Shown one piece after another: positions 61,869-62,864 of a stretch of 64,000 nt of DNA. The translations under genes were made by a program, and so were the position numbers. The DNA is from Dallia pectoralis (taxonomy: Eukaryota; Chordata; Actinopteri; Esociformes; Umbridae): contig CM055728.1 in assembly GCA_029465975.1 (NCBI GenBank), forward strand, positions 298,181 through 362,180, written 5' to 3'. The notes beneath the pieces are model-generated. The model was given only the letters and a program-made list of their open reading frames with translations. It was not told the origin of the DNA and did no database searches. Numbering within the stretch: position 1 is the stretch's first letter; every line of letters starts with the position of its first letter.

Positions 61869-62656
61869 CCAGGCCATTAGGCTGCTATAAGTGGTCATAG
61901 ATAAACGGTCAGCAGAAATACAAGATGCGGAGGGAAACCAGAAAAACGACAGCAGAAATGTTTTTGTGTCCGCGTTTACGAGGTCAGATCAATATTCATA
62001 AAGGGTGCTATATCTGTAAGCTACAACACAATGCCTTGTGGAGATTCTTTGTCAGCATGTTCTGTTAATTTTCACGTTAAAAAGTGATTTGAAGTGATTT
62101 GGACTTCAAACATTCTTATTGATATTACCAAATTGAAACTTGTGATGGCAGAACTTTTATGCTTATGCTTCCTGAACTGTACCTGGAACGGATCGGATCA
62201 CCTGGAATCATTGGACTCTTGGAGAAAGAAGTACTAAGTACCTCATATTTACGTGGCTATCAAACATTTGAAAATAACATATTTTATTTATTATTAAAAA
62301 TAGTATACAGTAATATATATCCAATAACTGTAGTATTTCACATTCTTTATTTCAAATTTCACCACTGTGATGTTTTTTAGTTTTTTCATTACAATTAGAA
62401 GAGATGCCATTGTAAACGTCTGATGTAAGATAGTGTTAAATAAATTGTAATGTATATGAGGACCCTAACCCTACCTGGTAGAGGATGACGCAGAAGAGGA
62501 AGAGCATGATGTACAGGATTTTGTAGACCATCACATTGCCAGAGAAGCTAACCACAAAGAACATGCTGCAGCAGAACAAGATCCAGTACTTGACCAGAGT
62601 TCCTTTGACAGCAAACCCCAGCATTTCCATGATTGGAGAAACGCCCTCTTCGTCTG
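810..62656 (-). CDS. piezo2: Piezo2-like mechanosensitive ion channel, 39 exons, 5' end outside window
   Basis: Large multipass mechanically gated cation channel of the plasma membrane; members form trimeric propellers with peripheral blades, a central pore and an extracellular cap. Thirty-nine exons can be joined with consistent phases (W1 62475-62656 to W39 810-1062), about 7.45 kb coding. Seen directly: blade segments such as FYDIIHPEYSPVCDVYALMF, the anchor GVTERRFNMNQVAQLWYFVK, the outer helix with FPLLFMSLVKSVAG, the cap start PLFTMSAQ, the inner helix GLYMSVVLVIGKFVREFF and the constriction stretch IMFEELPCVDRVLKLC. Piezo2 is preferred over Piezo1 because of HRSILKCHGLWD, KCWRESEK, ELTASELLL and SIEIVVFNDKVSP, which match recalled vertebrate Piezo2 better. 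Family proteins are about 2,500-2,800 residues, so the missing part is the N-terminal blade, to the right. W36 and W4 each carry a frame break. Introns are mostly minisatellite. Confidence 0.93.
1081..1347. repeat. 39/52-bp repeat next to the W39 acceptor
   Basis: About six copies of a unit containing ggcaccagagatgaaggtcg. Early copies have a 39-bp period; later ones are about 52 bp because of an inserted cagcacaagtaat piece. The array starts roughly 20 bases upstream of the W39 acceptor. Confidence 0.9.
1450..1669 (-). CDS. piezo2: piezo2 exon W38 (cap, C-terminal part)
   Basis: Reads QHEDLQTFSFFRPLSIKLQR, APDNGSVDRDQWWLVQECTP and SIEIVVFNDKVSPSSLGALA, then GQG. The IxLxR ... WW ... VVFNDKVSPxSLG order is the end of the Piezo cap leading to the inner helix. 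The acceptor is cctctcag and the donor CAGG|GGTGGG read as CAGGG|GTGGGT. Confidence 0.93.
1823..1902 (-). CDS. piezo2: piezo2 exon W37 (cap)
   Basis: An 80-base exon reading VIESLLPKFIRGPGGPESKM then ATRMAV, matching the Piezo cap stretch xxFPKYIRAPxGPE. The acceptor is gtttgctag and the donor GTTG|GTTAGT. Called from homology and phase with W36 and W38. Confidence 0.9.
2010..7730. repeat. 42-bp minisatellite copied from the W36 donor
   Basis: About 130 copies, many with small deletions. On the minus strand each unit reads GGACTGACTCAGT then GTGAGTCTCAC followed by AT-rich sequence, i.e. the last bases of W36 plus its 5' splice site. It fills the intron from W36 almost to 1903. Confidence 0.97.
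7719..7830 (-). CDS. piezo2: piezo2 exon W36 (cap), one-base frame break
   Basis: The 5' half reads NASLSMNVETVG and the 3' half reads NTLYESQALRDQIVQMLKGT then RTDSV, in different frames. The two join only if one base of the C5 run at 7793-7797 is surplus; each single frame meets a stop. Both splice sites look good (ccacccag; CTCAGT|GTGAGT) and fit W35 and W37. Probably a homopolymer sequencing error, otherwise a truncating allele. The last 14 bases and donor seed the huge 42-bp array to the left. Confidence 0.82.
7842..7947. repeat. 24-bp repeat with (ACC)n core
   Basis: Four copies of a unit made of cgtgcacacaagt and caccaccacca, starting about ten bases from the W36 acceptor. It encodes His/Thr runs in shadow frames only. 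Confidence 0.9.
7950..9463. repeat. 22-bp and 39-bp composite minisatellite from the W35 donor
   Basis: The basic 22-bp unit is ctgactaatacaacagacac plus ac. Towards W35 it alternates with tgtggtcttgcatgtac, giving 39-bp units. Minus-strand copies of the 39-bp form carry TATTAGTCAG|GTACATG, identical to the W35 exon end and donor. Confidence 0.95.
9464..9633 (-). CDS. piezo2: piezo2 exon W35 (cap)
   Basis: Reads SAMQFLVNYVAEDIVIAKIK, SDASLLWSISPASRDAMIHE and LSNSTHIYMTLRWVLVR. AMQFLxNY-EDI and LWxISPxSR are Piezo cap strings. The acceptor cctctctcag lies beside a purine-rich tract (pyrimidines in the sense direction). Donor GTCAG|GTACATG was preferred to the GTATTA 14 bases before it because it is closer to consensus and gives the right frame into W36. 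Confidence 0.9.
9637..9762. repeat. Purine-rich (AG/GGGAG)n tract
   Basis: About 125 bases of almost pure purines on the plus strand, directly upstream of the W35 acceptor in gene direction, where it supplies a very long pyrimidine tract. Confidence 0.93.
9795..12496. repeat. 34-bp minisatellite containing a copy of the W34 donor
   Basis: About 79 copies, some truncated. The minus-strand unit contains CACCTG|GTATGTGTACC versus CACCCG|GTATGTGTACC at the real W34 donor. It occupies nearly the whole intron between W34 and W35. Confidence 0.97.
12489..12581 (-). CDS. piezo2: piezo2 exon W34 (cap, N-terminal part)
   Basis: Reads PLFTMSAQEQNLVPYSEAGL then NRLTNLYATHP. PxFTMSAQ marks the start of the extracellular cap in Piezos. 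The acceptor is gtttctcag and the donor CACCCG|GTATGTG. About 79 copies of a close variant of this donor fill the intron. Confidence 0.94.
12665..12853 (-). CDS. piezo2: piezo2 exon W33 (outer pore helix)
   Basis: Reads KYPHIPGQKKKMVVKYGMGG, FIIFFLISVIWFPLLFMSLV and KSVAGVTNQPLDVSIQLSIA, then GYE. The QKKK-VKYGMGG and FPLLFMSL block is the outer helix leading to the cap. The acceptor is atttacag and the donor TATGAG|GTAGAG. Confidence 0.98.
12854..13160. other. Intron between W32 and W33, no array
   Basis: About 307 bases, AT-rich, starting with a small taataataat run. Nothing else recognised. Confidence 0.7.
13161..13308 (-). CDS. piezo2: piezo2 exon W32 (anchor to outer helix)
   Basis: Reads FRLVPFLIELRAVMDWVWTD, TTLSLGSWICVEDIYANIFI and LKCWRESEK, the PFxELRAVMDWVWTDTTLSL block characteristic of all Piezos. 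KCWRESEK favours Piezo2. The acceptor is ttttccttag and the donor GAAAAG|GTAACT. Confidence 0.98.
13427..13585 (-). CDS. piezo2: piezo2 exon W31 (anchor domain)
   Basis: Reads RFNMNQVAQLWYFVKCIYFG, LSAYQIKCGYPNRVLGNFLT and KNYNYLNLFLFQG, the Piezo anchor region. The acceptor is gatgttctag and the donor CAAGG|GTACAG. Confidence 0.97.
13679..13893 (-). CDS. piezo2: piezo2 exon W30 (last blade unit, start of anchor)
   Basis: Reads KHSAAADITDAIGEDQVPSA, FLVMLLIQFGTMIVDRALYL and RKTLMGKCVFQVVLVFGIHF, then WMFFILPGVTER. The acceptor is tctggacag and the donor GAGAG|GTCTGA. This is among the most conserved parts of the family. Confidence 0.97.
13973..14120 (-). CDS. piezo2: piezo2 exon W29 (last blade unit)
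   Basis: Reads ALHIYLPIRQFFYDIIHPEY, SPVCDVYALMFLIDVVNFIV and IIFGYWAFG, a near-exact Piezo signature. The acceptor is gtctttgcag and the donor TTTGGG|GTAAGT. Confidence 0.97.
14190..15250. repeat. 60-bp minisatellite between W28 and W29
   Basis: About 18 copies of a unit with atgctgcctcctagtctag and gggaacacgtctataatac. It begins about 12 bases inside the intron after the W28 donor and stops about 70 bases before W29. Confidence 0.96.
15262..15394 (-). CDS. piezo2: piezo2 exon W28 (basic linker)
   Basis: Reads DMQLKKQHSKKKRHRNKVPL, TRKERTKKLIRKRMLEAKAA and VIE. The position corresponds to the Lys-rich helix before the last blade unit in Piezo2 (recalled as ...LIKAKAF...). The acceptor is catctgtcag and the donor GAAGT|GTGAGG. 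Phases fit both neighbours. Confidence 0.88.
15475..15673. repeat. 47-bp repeat at the W27 donor
   Basis: Four copies plus a partial; the unit contains cactcagtaaaccaggcac. The minus strand carries G|GTGCCTGGTTTACTG, the first intron bases after W27. Confidence 0.93.
15674..15866 (-). CDS. piezo2: piezo2 exon W27 (linker)
   Basis: Reads CHGLWDNKEVEMPDFFKKLK, a Lys-rich stretch, then FLPLQASTASLFRGKSTSTE. CHGLWD follows HRSILK in Piezo2. The acceptor is ttcttcgtag and the donor CTGAAG|GTGCCTGG; the intron side of that donor recurs in the four-copy 47-bp array to the left. Confidence 0.93.
15941..16129 (-). CDS. piezo2: piezo2 exon W26 (blade)
   Basis: Reads LIVVVKYFFQFGFFPWTTSA, ADRPFALPNILGVEKKDGYV and LFDLIQLLALFFHRSILK. 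VVKYFFQFGFFPW and LLALFFHRSILK are Piezo2 strings. The acceptor is ctcttccag and the donor TTAAAG|GTACTG. A short copy of the exon's 5' edge plus acceptor lies at 16184-16220. Confidence 0.96.
16235..17140 (+). mobile_element. Internally deleted Tc1/mariner-type DNA transposon
   Basis: The left terminal region starts about 16235 (acagatgctggtcatataa) and is followed by a transposase open frame from about 16543, MGKTADLTAVQKT, with the DNA-binding part DNRTMERIVNQNPLKN and VSASRTTTHRRMQDMG. After LLNKTQRQKRL the catalytic DDE domain is missing, replaced by a short repeat of aatccaaacccaaacatcc (about 16949-17025). No right inverted terminus was found. It lies in the intron between W25 and W26; a dead copy. 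Confidence 0.85.
17221..17479 (-). CDS. piezo2: piezo2 exon W25 (blade)
   Basis: Reads MFHNDEINESDKFFESLPRH, MVSKSEMLCYFVIILNHMVS and LWAMLSVPRPTKRFWMTAII, then YTE. This is one of the strongest Piezo2 matches in the window. The acceptor is caactgcag and the donor ACAGAG|GTACAC. Confidence 0.96.
17631..17891 (-). CDS. piezo2: piezo2 exon W24 (highly charged linker)
   Basis: Reads SHDDGEGKEADRDEEEGEGE, then alternating Glu and Lys, then ISLDYLEFDKRSEDFPESS and LSETRNLTASELLLN. NLTASELLL is a Piezo2 string preceding MFHDDE. The acceptor is atgttccag and the donor CAACAA|GTCAGT. Confidence 0.92.
18010..18768. repeat. 32-bp minisatellite copied from the W23 donor
   Basis: About 24 copies. The minus-strand unit reads CCTCCACCAAG|GTATCTG then TGTCCTAACTTAG, identical to the W23 exon end and its 5' splice site. 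Confidence 0.97.
18757..19230 (-). CDS. piezo2: piezo2 exon W23, linker with 27 tandem Asp-Asn-Gln units
   Basis: Starts CMTDETLLGSRQPTQDELED, continues PPLLPQG, then has 27 copies of a four-residue unit DNQ plus L, R, H or G (18832-19152), and ends LLKTANIDLGSFDCKSPP. The frame is fixed by phases of W22 and W24 and is uninterrupted. In Piezo this is the long intracellular linker, poorly conserved and disordered, so an expansion could be tolerated. The Asn/Gln content resembles prion-like low-complexity sequence. The acceptor is catcatcttag and the donor CACCAAG|GTATCTG, itself copied in the adjacent 32-bp array. Confidence 0.87.
18832..19152 (-). repeat. 12-bp coding repeat (DNQ units) in W23
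   Basis: Twenty-seven copies of gacaaccag plus a variable fourth codon. The period is a multiple of three and all copies are in frame with piezo2. Confidence 0.95.
19360..19559 (-). CDS. piezo2: piezo2 exon W22 (disordered linker)
   Basis: Reads GKEVSQESVRRFYDTWMSRQ, then an acidic and proline-rich stretch with IIPPDSSPPPLPTSARGYAK and SKISWGSSLS. RRFYDTW resembles the Piezo segment after the ISxVL-ER helix. The acceptor is atttcctag and the donor TCCAG|GTCTGC. Confidence 0.85.
19663..19664 (-). other. GC 5' splice site of the W21-W22 intron
   Basis: W21 ends AAGAAG and the intron begins GCAAGC; there is no GT alternative in frame. The acceptor is a normal AG. Confidence 0.75.
19665..19831 (-). 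CDS. piezo2: piezo2 exon W21 (blade segment), GC donor
   Basis: Reads NVFQRISNSLKFLWVFILSL, ADDMTEGLNSFCKDNQDISK and VLNFERALLGQQQKK, matching the Piezo helix before the long linker. The acceptor is ttttcacag. No GT follows the end; the exon ends AAG followed by GCAAGC, a good GC-AG donor, and this choice gives phase 0 into W22. Confidence 0.88.
19975..21080. repeat. 31-bp minisatellite between W20 and W21
   Basis: About 35 copies of a unit with cccagggtttggagttattc and tactgcataaa. It starts about 20 bases after the W20 donor. It does not include the splice site. Confidence 0.96.
21102..21176 (-). CDS. piezo2: piezo2 exon W20 (acidic linker)
   Basis: A 75-base exon reading VEKAESSEDEMEIEEKAEDE then LEEK. 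There is no strong homology by itself, but it joins W19 and W21 in phase and has acceptor gtttgaag and donor GAAAG|GTAAAC. The weak acceptor is the least convincing of the set. Confidence 0.75.
21188..24588. repeat. 55-bp minisatellite filling the W19-W20 intron
   Basis: About 61 copies of a unit with agagcttctctcatttattc and accaacactacgctaac. The minus strand TGAGAGAAGCTC matches the W19 intron from base +2. The array leaves only about ten bases of other sequence before the W20 acceptor. Confidence 0.97.
24590..24710 (-). CDS. piezo2: piezo2 exon W19 (linker)
   Basis: Reads LAYEAWVTSSKAALNSHKKE then a basic tail ending KLQRQK. QLAYEAWVT is a Piezo signature that continues from W18. The acceptor is tcccctcag and the donor AGAAAG|GTGAGAG. 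The 55-bp array starts at intron base +2. Confidence 0.94.
24915..24987. repeat. Telomere-like degenerate repeat
   Basis: Runs of gttagggttgggttaggg and variants, a short interstitial telomere-like tract just inside the W18 donor. Confidence 0.85.
25000..25112 (-). CDS. piezo2: piezo2 exon W18 (acidic linker)
   Basis: Reads ENNCGYHLFESDSEEEEEVQ then EKSEEETTSKKKTAFQ, matching the Piezo stretch with FETDSEEEE and the following SAFQ. The acceptor is cctctcag and the donor TTTCAG|GTCTAG. Telomere-like TTAGGG-type repeats sit just inside the intron to the left. Confidence 0.92.
25308..25373 (-). CDS. piezo2: piezo2 exon W17 (66-base linker exon)
   Basis: Reads DESEEAEKDRGKWWKPWVSR then PG, matching the Piezo KWW-PW motif. 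The acceptor is gcttcatag and the donor GGAG|GTGACT. Too short for ordinary open-frame detection; called from homology and phase. Confidence 0.9.
25455..26105. repeat. Degenerate (ggt)n gtaatg repeat
   Basis: Irregular units of taatggtggtggtg with an occasional caggtg. Long open frames on the minus strand (His/Thr/Pro) come only from this periodicity. Confidence 0.95.
26107..27868. repeat. 70-bp minisatellite in the W16-W17 intron
   Basis: About 25 copies with high identity; the unit contains cactttgggcctgtagtac and gagtattgttgctggccgtg. No splice-site copy was found. Confidence 0.97.
27885..27960 (+). repeat. Fragment of a dispersed fish repeat
   Basis: ctgtactttgcacttctggt followed by tggatgcaaactgtatttcg resembles the 3' tail of a common fish retroelement; identification is from memory only. 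Confidence 0.4.
27975..28266 (-). mobile_element. Non-autonomous DNA transposon fragment
   Basis: The plus strand ends ctaataaagtggccggtgag, the reverse of a terminal sequence I recall as widespread in fish (acactcaccggccacttta...). A 37-bp terminal stretch is duplicated (28193-28229 and 28230-28266). The upstream part resembles the same family; its other end is missing. Confidence 0.65.
28405..28487 (-). CDS. piezo2: piezo2 exon W16 (end of beam, linker)
   Basis: Reads MEKIKSKQRSKPGPSDATAP then STDIVPKG. The basic start continues the beam helix of W15; the rest is a short disordered linker, shorter than in recalled mammalian Piezo2. The acceptor is cctatag and the donor AAAAG|GTATGC. Confidence 0.9.
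28576..28665 (-). CDS. piezo2: piezo2 exon W15 (beam start)
   Basis: Reads GAELFEAKVKKLVAARLEME then KKSVETLKKQ, a charged helix corresponding to the start of the Piezo beam. The acceptor is cttttttaag and the donor AAGCA|GTAGGA. Confidence 0.93.
28666..28976. other. Intron between W14 and W15, no repeat
   Basis: About 310 bases of AT-rich unique-looking sequence. I see no gene, repeat or known element; it is among the few introns without an array. Confidence 0.7.
28977..29136 (-). CDS. piezo2: piezo2 exon W14 (blade)
   Basis: Reads APDDECELPEGEAGIVWDAI, CFTVLLAQRRVFLSYYFLHV and VSDLRASKILASR. GEAGI-WD and RRVF-SYYFLHVV are Piezo hallmarks. The acceptor is gtttccag and the donor TCAAG|GTTAGG. 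Confidence 0.95.
29190..29440. repeat. Degenerate ccctaa / cctaacctcaactta repeat
   Basis: Starts with telomere-like accctaaccctaaaccctaa and passes into about 14 copies of taacctcaacttaacc-type units of 12-16 bp. Located about 55 bases upstream of W14. Confidence 0.9.
29529..29790. repeat. (cacacata/cacacaac)n low-complexity repeat
   Basis: A CA-rich tract with irregular accacacatacacaca units. Confidence 0.9.
29789..30056 (-). mobile_element. Probable retroelement 3' fragment
   Basis: atcagaatcagaaaagtgtt then taatcgccattgaatgtgtg and acaaggaatttactgtggc resembles the common fish repeat read as its reverse complement (recalled as a LINE-type 3' end). No coding part is present. Confidence 0.5.
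30057..31890. repeat. 50-bp CA-rich minisatellite
   Basis: About 36 copies of a unit containing aaccccacctacacacaagc and tcacatatacacactacc. The period and composition make one plus-strand frame open for 629 codons without being a gene. Confidence 0.97.
31884..31945. repeat. Alternating purine-pyrimidine (CA/CG) tract
   Basis: acacacatgcgcacacacat followed by cacacacacgcgcgcgcgca, a potential Z-DNA-forming stretch. Confidence 0.85.
32011..32107 (-). CDS. piezo2: piezo2 exon W13 (blade)
   Basis: Reads LGSCAFLDSLLKNGCWLIQA then FSMVCTVKGYDV, matching the Piezo helix ending in VCTVKGY. The acceptor is tatccacag and the donor GTCC|GTAAGTGAG, a near-perfect consensus. Phases fit W12 and W14. Confidence 0.93.
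32396..32572. repeat. 24-bp minisatellite, seven copies
   Basis: Units of tgtgttaaccagtgtttcct plus caga, nearly identical. They lie between the 35-bp array and W13. Confidence 0.95.
32578..35313. repeat. 35-bp minisatellite copied from the W12 donor
   Basis: About 76 copies. The minus-strand unit carries CCTGTTATCA|GTATGTC then AACTAGCTC, identical to the W12 exon end and 5' splice site. Variants (g/a, c/a) appear in patches, consistent with repeated local duplications. Confidence 0.97.
35304..35547 (-). CDS. piezo2: piezo2 exon W12 (blade)
   Basis: Reads SYLDMVKVFVFSYFFWLVLC, FITGTTRINIFCLGYLVACF and LWDWLIGYTCFVIGMKNLLS, an almost uninterrupted Piezo2 match. The acceptor is accacag and the donor TTATCA|GTATGTCAA. 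This donor and the last ten exon bases are copied about 75 times in the adjacent 35-bp array. Confidence 0.96.
35700..37255 (-). mobile_element. Degraded Tc1-type transposon of salmonid/Sleeping Beauty-like family
   Basis: The minus strand includes the transposase string WPSQSPDLN, and the plus strand matches, from memory, the family's reverse complement (gcagcaaagcacccccacaac, tgggattgatttgcactttt, gatgtctgacttgccaaaac). It is heavily mutated with no intact frame and is interrupted by the 36064-36350 insert. Terminal inverted repeats were not resolved. Confidence 0.75.
36064..36350. mobile_element. Possible solo LTR inserted in the Tc1 copy
   Basis: About 290 bases that interrupt the Tc1-like sequence. 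It has tgttaggaatg at one end, ttttcctacga at the other (imperfect inverted match) and an internal aataaaggctg polyadenylation-like signal. A target duplication was not evident. Confidence 0.4.
37256..37718. other. Intron sequence between transposon and LINE
   Basis: AT-rich sequence with a small repeat agatttaagatttaaag. It may include the 5' UTR of the LINE; no gene is seen. Confidence 0.5.
37719..41268 (+). mobile_element. L2-type LINE retrotransposon, inactivated
   Basis: Encodes an apurinic-type endonuclease (LTETWL about 38025, TGDFNIHID about 38350, SDHFCVFFEA about 38540) and reverse transcriptase (NNYRPVSNLPSIAKIIEKV, FQSGFRPHHSTETAL, LDLSAAFDTVDH, GIPQGS). Family assignment to L2 rests on these motifs and the 3' end (gtaaagcacattgaattgc, gtgctatataaataaactt). 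Dead: TAA at 38400-38402, TGA at 39583-39585, frame changes between 38640 and 38960, and the catalytic YADD is YADG at 39910-39921. A 335-base foreign block sits before the 3' tail. Confidence 0.9.
40755..41090. mobile_element. Unassigned insertion in the LINE 3' UTR
   Basis: GC-richer block separating the LINE reading frame from its 3' tail. It contains gacgctacattggtgtggg, vaguely like the primer-binding region after a Gypsy LTR. The family is not recognised. Confidence 0.4.
41662..42911. mobile_element. Non-autonomous DNA transposon with 17-bp perfect inverted ends
   Basis: ggggcctcatttataaa at 41662-41678 and its exact reverse complement at 42895-42911. The interior is AT-rich, with no transposase seen. 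Similar ends occur in Harbinger-like fish elements as far as I recall. It contains the SINE at 41937-42182; a convincing target duplication was not found. Confidence 0.75.
41937..42182 (+). mobile_element. tRNA-derived SINE with 11-bp target duplication
   Basis: Promoter-like A box around ggctcagtgg (41949) and B box ggttcgatcc (41978-41987). The 3' half has gtaaagcgctttggataaaa and gcgctatataaaagcg, an L2-like tail. It is flanked by perfect atttacaaaga copies at 41926-41936 and 42183-42193. Confidence 0.88.
43340..43560 (+). mobile_element. SINE fragment, first copy
   Basis: Starts at tcaatcggaaggttgttggt (B-box part ggttcgatcc) and ends gcagcatttaccattta; it lacks the A-box half. Same family as the SINE at 41937. 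Internal loss within the 3' region (gatctgatctttttggat). Confidence 0.85.
44312..44532 (+). mobile_element. SINE fragment, duplicated copy
   Basis: Same as the 43340-43560 fragment, carried along by the tandem duplication rather than by a separate insertion. Confidence 0.85.
45291..45773. other. Intron sequence left of W11
   Basis: Unique-looking sequence with a short degenerate run of ccaaacctaaacctgaac. No gene or known element is seen. Confidence 0.6.
45774..45939 (-). CDS. piezo2: piezo2 exon W11 (blade)
   Basis: Reads DDHLLLLCSSLQWQVFEEEN, RACVRLIAGENVEISRSLDP and FTQYIPVNNFLHC, matching Piezo2. The acceptor is catgtgtctag and the donor TGCAG|GTCAGA. It lies at the left end of a short exon pair; the next intron (35548-45773) is the 10-kb one filled with mobile elements. 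Confidence 0.94.
46118..46219 (-). CDS. piezo2: piezo2 exon W10 (blade)
   Basis: Reads DYPWRTSSQALTSNLIKW then LYLPDFAMRPAPSFIF, matching the Piezo stretch after IPPA-C. The acceptor is TCACCTAG|ATTACCC and the donor CTTTT|GTGAGT. The first 22 or so bases of this exon and its acceptor form part of the neighbouring 54-bp repeat unit, so the start was fixed by phase with W9 and by the DYPWR homology. Confidence 0.92.
46198..47115. repeat. 54-bp minisatellite copied from the W10 acceptor
   Basis: About 16 units. The minus-strand unit contains CTCACCTAG|ATTACCCAT then GGAGGACCTCCAG, i.e. the W10 acceptor and its first 20 or so exon bases. The period is a multiple of three; one frame stays open for 283 codons (MEDLQSG) but is not the piezo frame. 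Confidence 0.96.
47205..48400. repeat. 33-bp minisatellite between W9 and W10
   Basis: About 36 copies of ggttcctaaagtgtgtgaca plus tatatggtctgga. It begins about 50 bases after the W9 donor. The period of 33 leaves several frames open on both strands. Confidence 0.96.
48451..48655 (-). CDS. piezo2: piezo2 exon W9 (blade)
   Basis: Reads VCFVVAVNVIGQRMDFYALL, SVALVAVLSRRRRKSIGEVW and PKYCCFTAGLMVLQYLVCIG, then IPPALCV. Both AVNVIGQRMDFYA and WPKYCC are highly conserved Piezo strings. The acceptor is CTACATCAG|GTGTGT and the donor GTTG|GTAAGA. The acceptor with 11-12 exon bases recurs in each unit of the array to the right. Confidence 0.95.
48645..50920. repeat. About 59-bp minisatellite copied from the W9 acceptor
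   Basis: About 38 copies of 55-61 bp. The minus strand carries TCTACATCAG|GTGTGTTTTG, equal to the W9 acceptor and exon start. A block of about 14 units is duplicated with an offset of 849 bases (49252 onwards versus 50101 onwards). Confidence 0.96.
50921..51230. other. Intron between array and W8
   Basis: About 310 bases of unique-looking AT-rich sequence; nothing recognised. Confidence 0.6.
51231..51431 (-). CDS. piezo2: piezo2 exon W8 (blade)
   Basis: Reads NHLMVLGLLVFEVTVHRHQL, then QNITRQHLDQGILPCIKYFI and YKFGLE, matching Piezo2. The acceptor is TTGTCAG|AATCATCTG; the same acceptor with at least 24 exon bases is repeated in the 41-bp array upstream. The donor is CTCGAG|GTAAAG. Confidence 0.93.
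51410..51823. repeat. 41-bp minisatellite copied from the W8 acceptor
   Basis: About nine copies. The minus-strand unit has TTTGATGTCAG|AATCATC then TGATGGTGTTGGGGTTG, the W8 acceptor with 24 exon bases. Confidence 0.95.
51998..52150 (-). CDS. piezo2: piezo2 exon W7 (extracellular/blade loop)
   Basis: Reads SLVSPNMTGLVQEGNMDELL then RRSVLYVEPVDPVIWCGELR and KCEDRILPCLR. This matches the variable Piezo loop that ends before a blade helix; an NMT sequon is present. The acceptor is gtttttcag and the donor TTAAGG|GTAAGA, phase 0 at both ends. Confidence 0.88.
52263..52439 (-). CDS. piezo2: piezo2 exon W6 (blade)
   Basis: Reads VSLLNFIFLVLWALAIPF, RIRPIASSVSSVWACVMV and VCKMLYQLKVIKPMEFSSN, a strong Piezo2-like blade signature. 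The acceptor is gtttctcag|GTGTCTCTG; about 45 similar acceptors lie upstream in the 44-bp array. The donor is ACTGCT|GTGAGT. The length of 177 bases keeps phase 0 on both sides. Confidence 0.94.
52440..54480. repeat. 44-bp minisatellite copied from the W6 acceptor
   Basis: About 46 copies with some shortened units. The minus strand carries TTCCTCAG|GTGTCCCTG, close to the real CTCAG|GTGTCTCTG of W6, preceded by T-rich sequence that resembles a pyrimidine tract. Confidence 0.96.
54536..57890. repeat. 33-bp minisatellite after the W5 donor
   Basis: About 101 copies of ggaatgtggagttagggaca plus cggtaatacatct. The minus strand matches the W5 intron from base +3 (CAGATGTATTACC). All units are stop-free in several frames, giving artificial open frames up to 851 codons. 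Confidence 0.97.
57891..58063 (-). CDS. piezo2: piezo2 exon W5 (blade)
   Basis: Reads HPENRLTDWGLMVDRASLLL, FQALVALQRAQEMGWRLMEL and FKIVSSGIIWVSLQE, closely matching the Piezo blade stretch with the QRAQE motif. The acceptor is gcccgctag and the donor CAAGAG|GTCAGATG. The 33-bp array begins at intron base +3, and the reading frame stays open well into it. Confidence 0.93.
58165..58940. repeat. 19-bp minisatellite between W4 and W5
   Basis: About 40 copies of tagccctggtgtttacttg with rare variants. It begins about 100 bases upstream of the W5 acceptor in gene direction. Confidence 0.97.
59114..60178 (-). CDS. piezo2: piezo2 exon W4, intracellular linker carrying an 18-residue coding repeat; frame broken
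   Basis: Begins MAKGQSGQKSDESG after the split Arg codon, then runs through about 19 copies of a 54-bp unit (18 residues, core LGSQDMLDSGGLSTPEKH) and ends TPVEGPEKT before donor ACAG|GTCAGT. It is 1,065 bases, far longer than ordinary Piezo exons. The frame from W3 is open from 60178 until a shortened 22-bp unit near 59517-59540, where it meets TAG at 59509-59511. The part to the left reads correctly into W5 only in another frame. Either the allele is truncated or the assembly lost part of one repeat. Serine, Gly and Pro content suggests a disordered cytosolic linker. Confidence 0.78.
59130..60140 (-). repeat. 54-bp coding repeat in W4
   Basis: About 19 units containing agatgtttctctggtgtgg on the plus strand (18 codons each). 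One 22-bp remnant unit near 59517-59540 breaks the frame. Confidence 0.95.
60179..60901. other. Intron between W3 and W4, no array
   Basis: About 720 bases, AT-rich, without visible tandem repeat, gene or known mobile element. Confidence 0.65.
60902..61069 (-). CDS. piezo2: piezo2 exon W3 (blade)
   Basis: Reads LRDLGLEQYDTVELFARILL, a hydrophobic helix PAAFLLACILQLHYF, then the conserved-looking FLELTDLENVPVRQGQT. The acceptor is gtcctgtag and the donor AACCAG|GTGGGC. The phase-2 end sets the reading frame of the repeat-bearing exon W4, which is how that frame was chosen. Confidence 0.9.
61203..61351 (-). CDS. piezo2: piezo2 exon W2 (blade)
   Basis: Reads IRYDVWRRVLKYFWAVVVGY then MLVLIAIYMYQF and GLFRQIFGMSVEG, a typical Piezo blade membrane pair. 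The acceptor is gttcctcag and the donor GAAGG|GTGAGT. Phase 0 in and phase 2 out fit W1 and W3. Confidence 0.9.
61425..61675. repeat. 29-bp repeat in the W1-W2 intron
   Basis: About eight units of tactgtactgtggatagaca plus ttatagtaa, some shortened. Confidence 0.92.
61786..61866. repeat. (GT)40 microsatellite
   Basis: About 80 bases of uninterrupted gt dinucleotides. Confidence 0.98.
61867..62474. other. Intron sequence right of the microsatellite
   Basis: About 600 bases with no clear repeat or gene. A 73-codon open frame here (62159-62380) has no recognisable homology or splice context. Confidence 0.55.
62475..62656 (-). CDS. piezo2: piezo2 exon W1 (N-terminal blade membrane segments)
   Basis: First recognisable exon in the window. 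It reads ADEEGVSPIMEMLGFAVKGT, then two hydrophobic helices including VKYWILFCCSMFFVVSFSG and MLFLFCVILYQ, matching Piezo blade segments before the KYFW helix. The acceptor is tttctaccag and the donor CAG|GTAGGG. It starts with two bases of a split codon and ends in phase 0, so one or more exons must lie further right. Confidence 0.88.
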
Positions 62657-62864
62657 CTGGTAGAAATGAAACAACGTAGGACATATCAGGTTCAAAGTTC
62701 GGACATCTCTGGGTTAGAGAACACTGTAATAACAAACCCTAATGTACAGTACACATTAATGAGCCAAAACATAATTACAGGTGAACAGTTGCGAGAATAA
62801 GGACTCATTGAGCATCTGTAGGATGTTCTGGACCAACAACTTGCTAATGTGTTCACACACCTTC

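Noticed and set aside
62159..62380. 73-codon plus-strand frame in the W1-W2 intron
   Set aside because: No recognisable family, no initiation or splice context, AT-rich low-complexity end.
810..62656. Assignment to piezo1 rather than piezo2
   Set aside because: Several diagnostic-looking stretches (HRSILKCHGLWD, KCWRESEK, ELTASELLL) fit recalled Piezo2 better, although a phylogeny is needed to separate fish paralogues.
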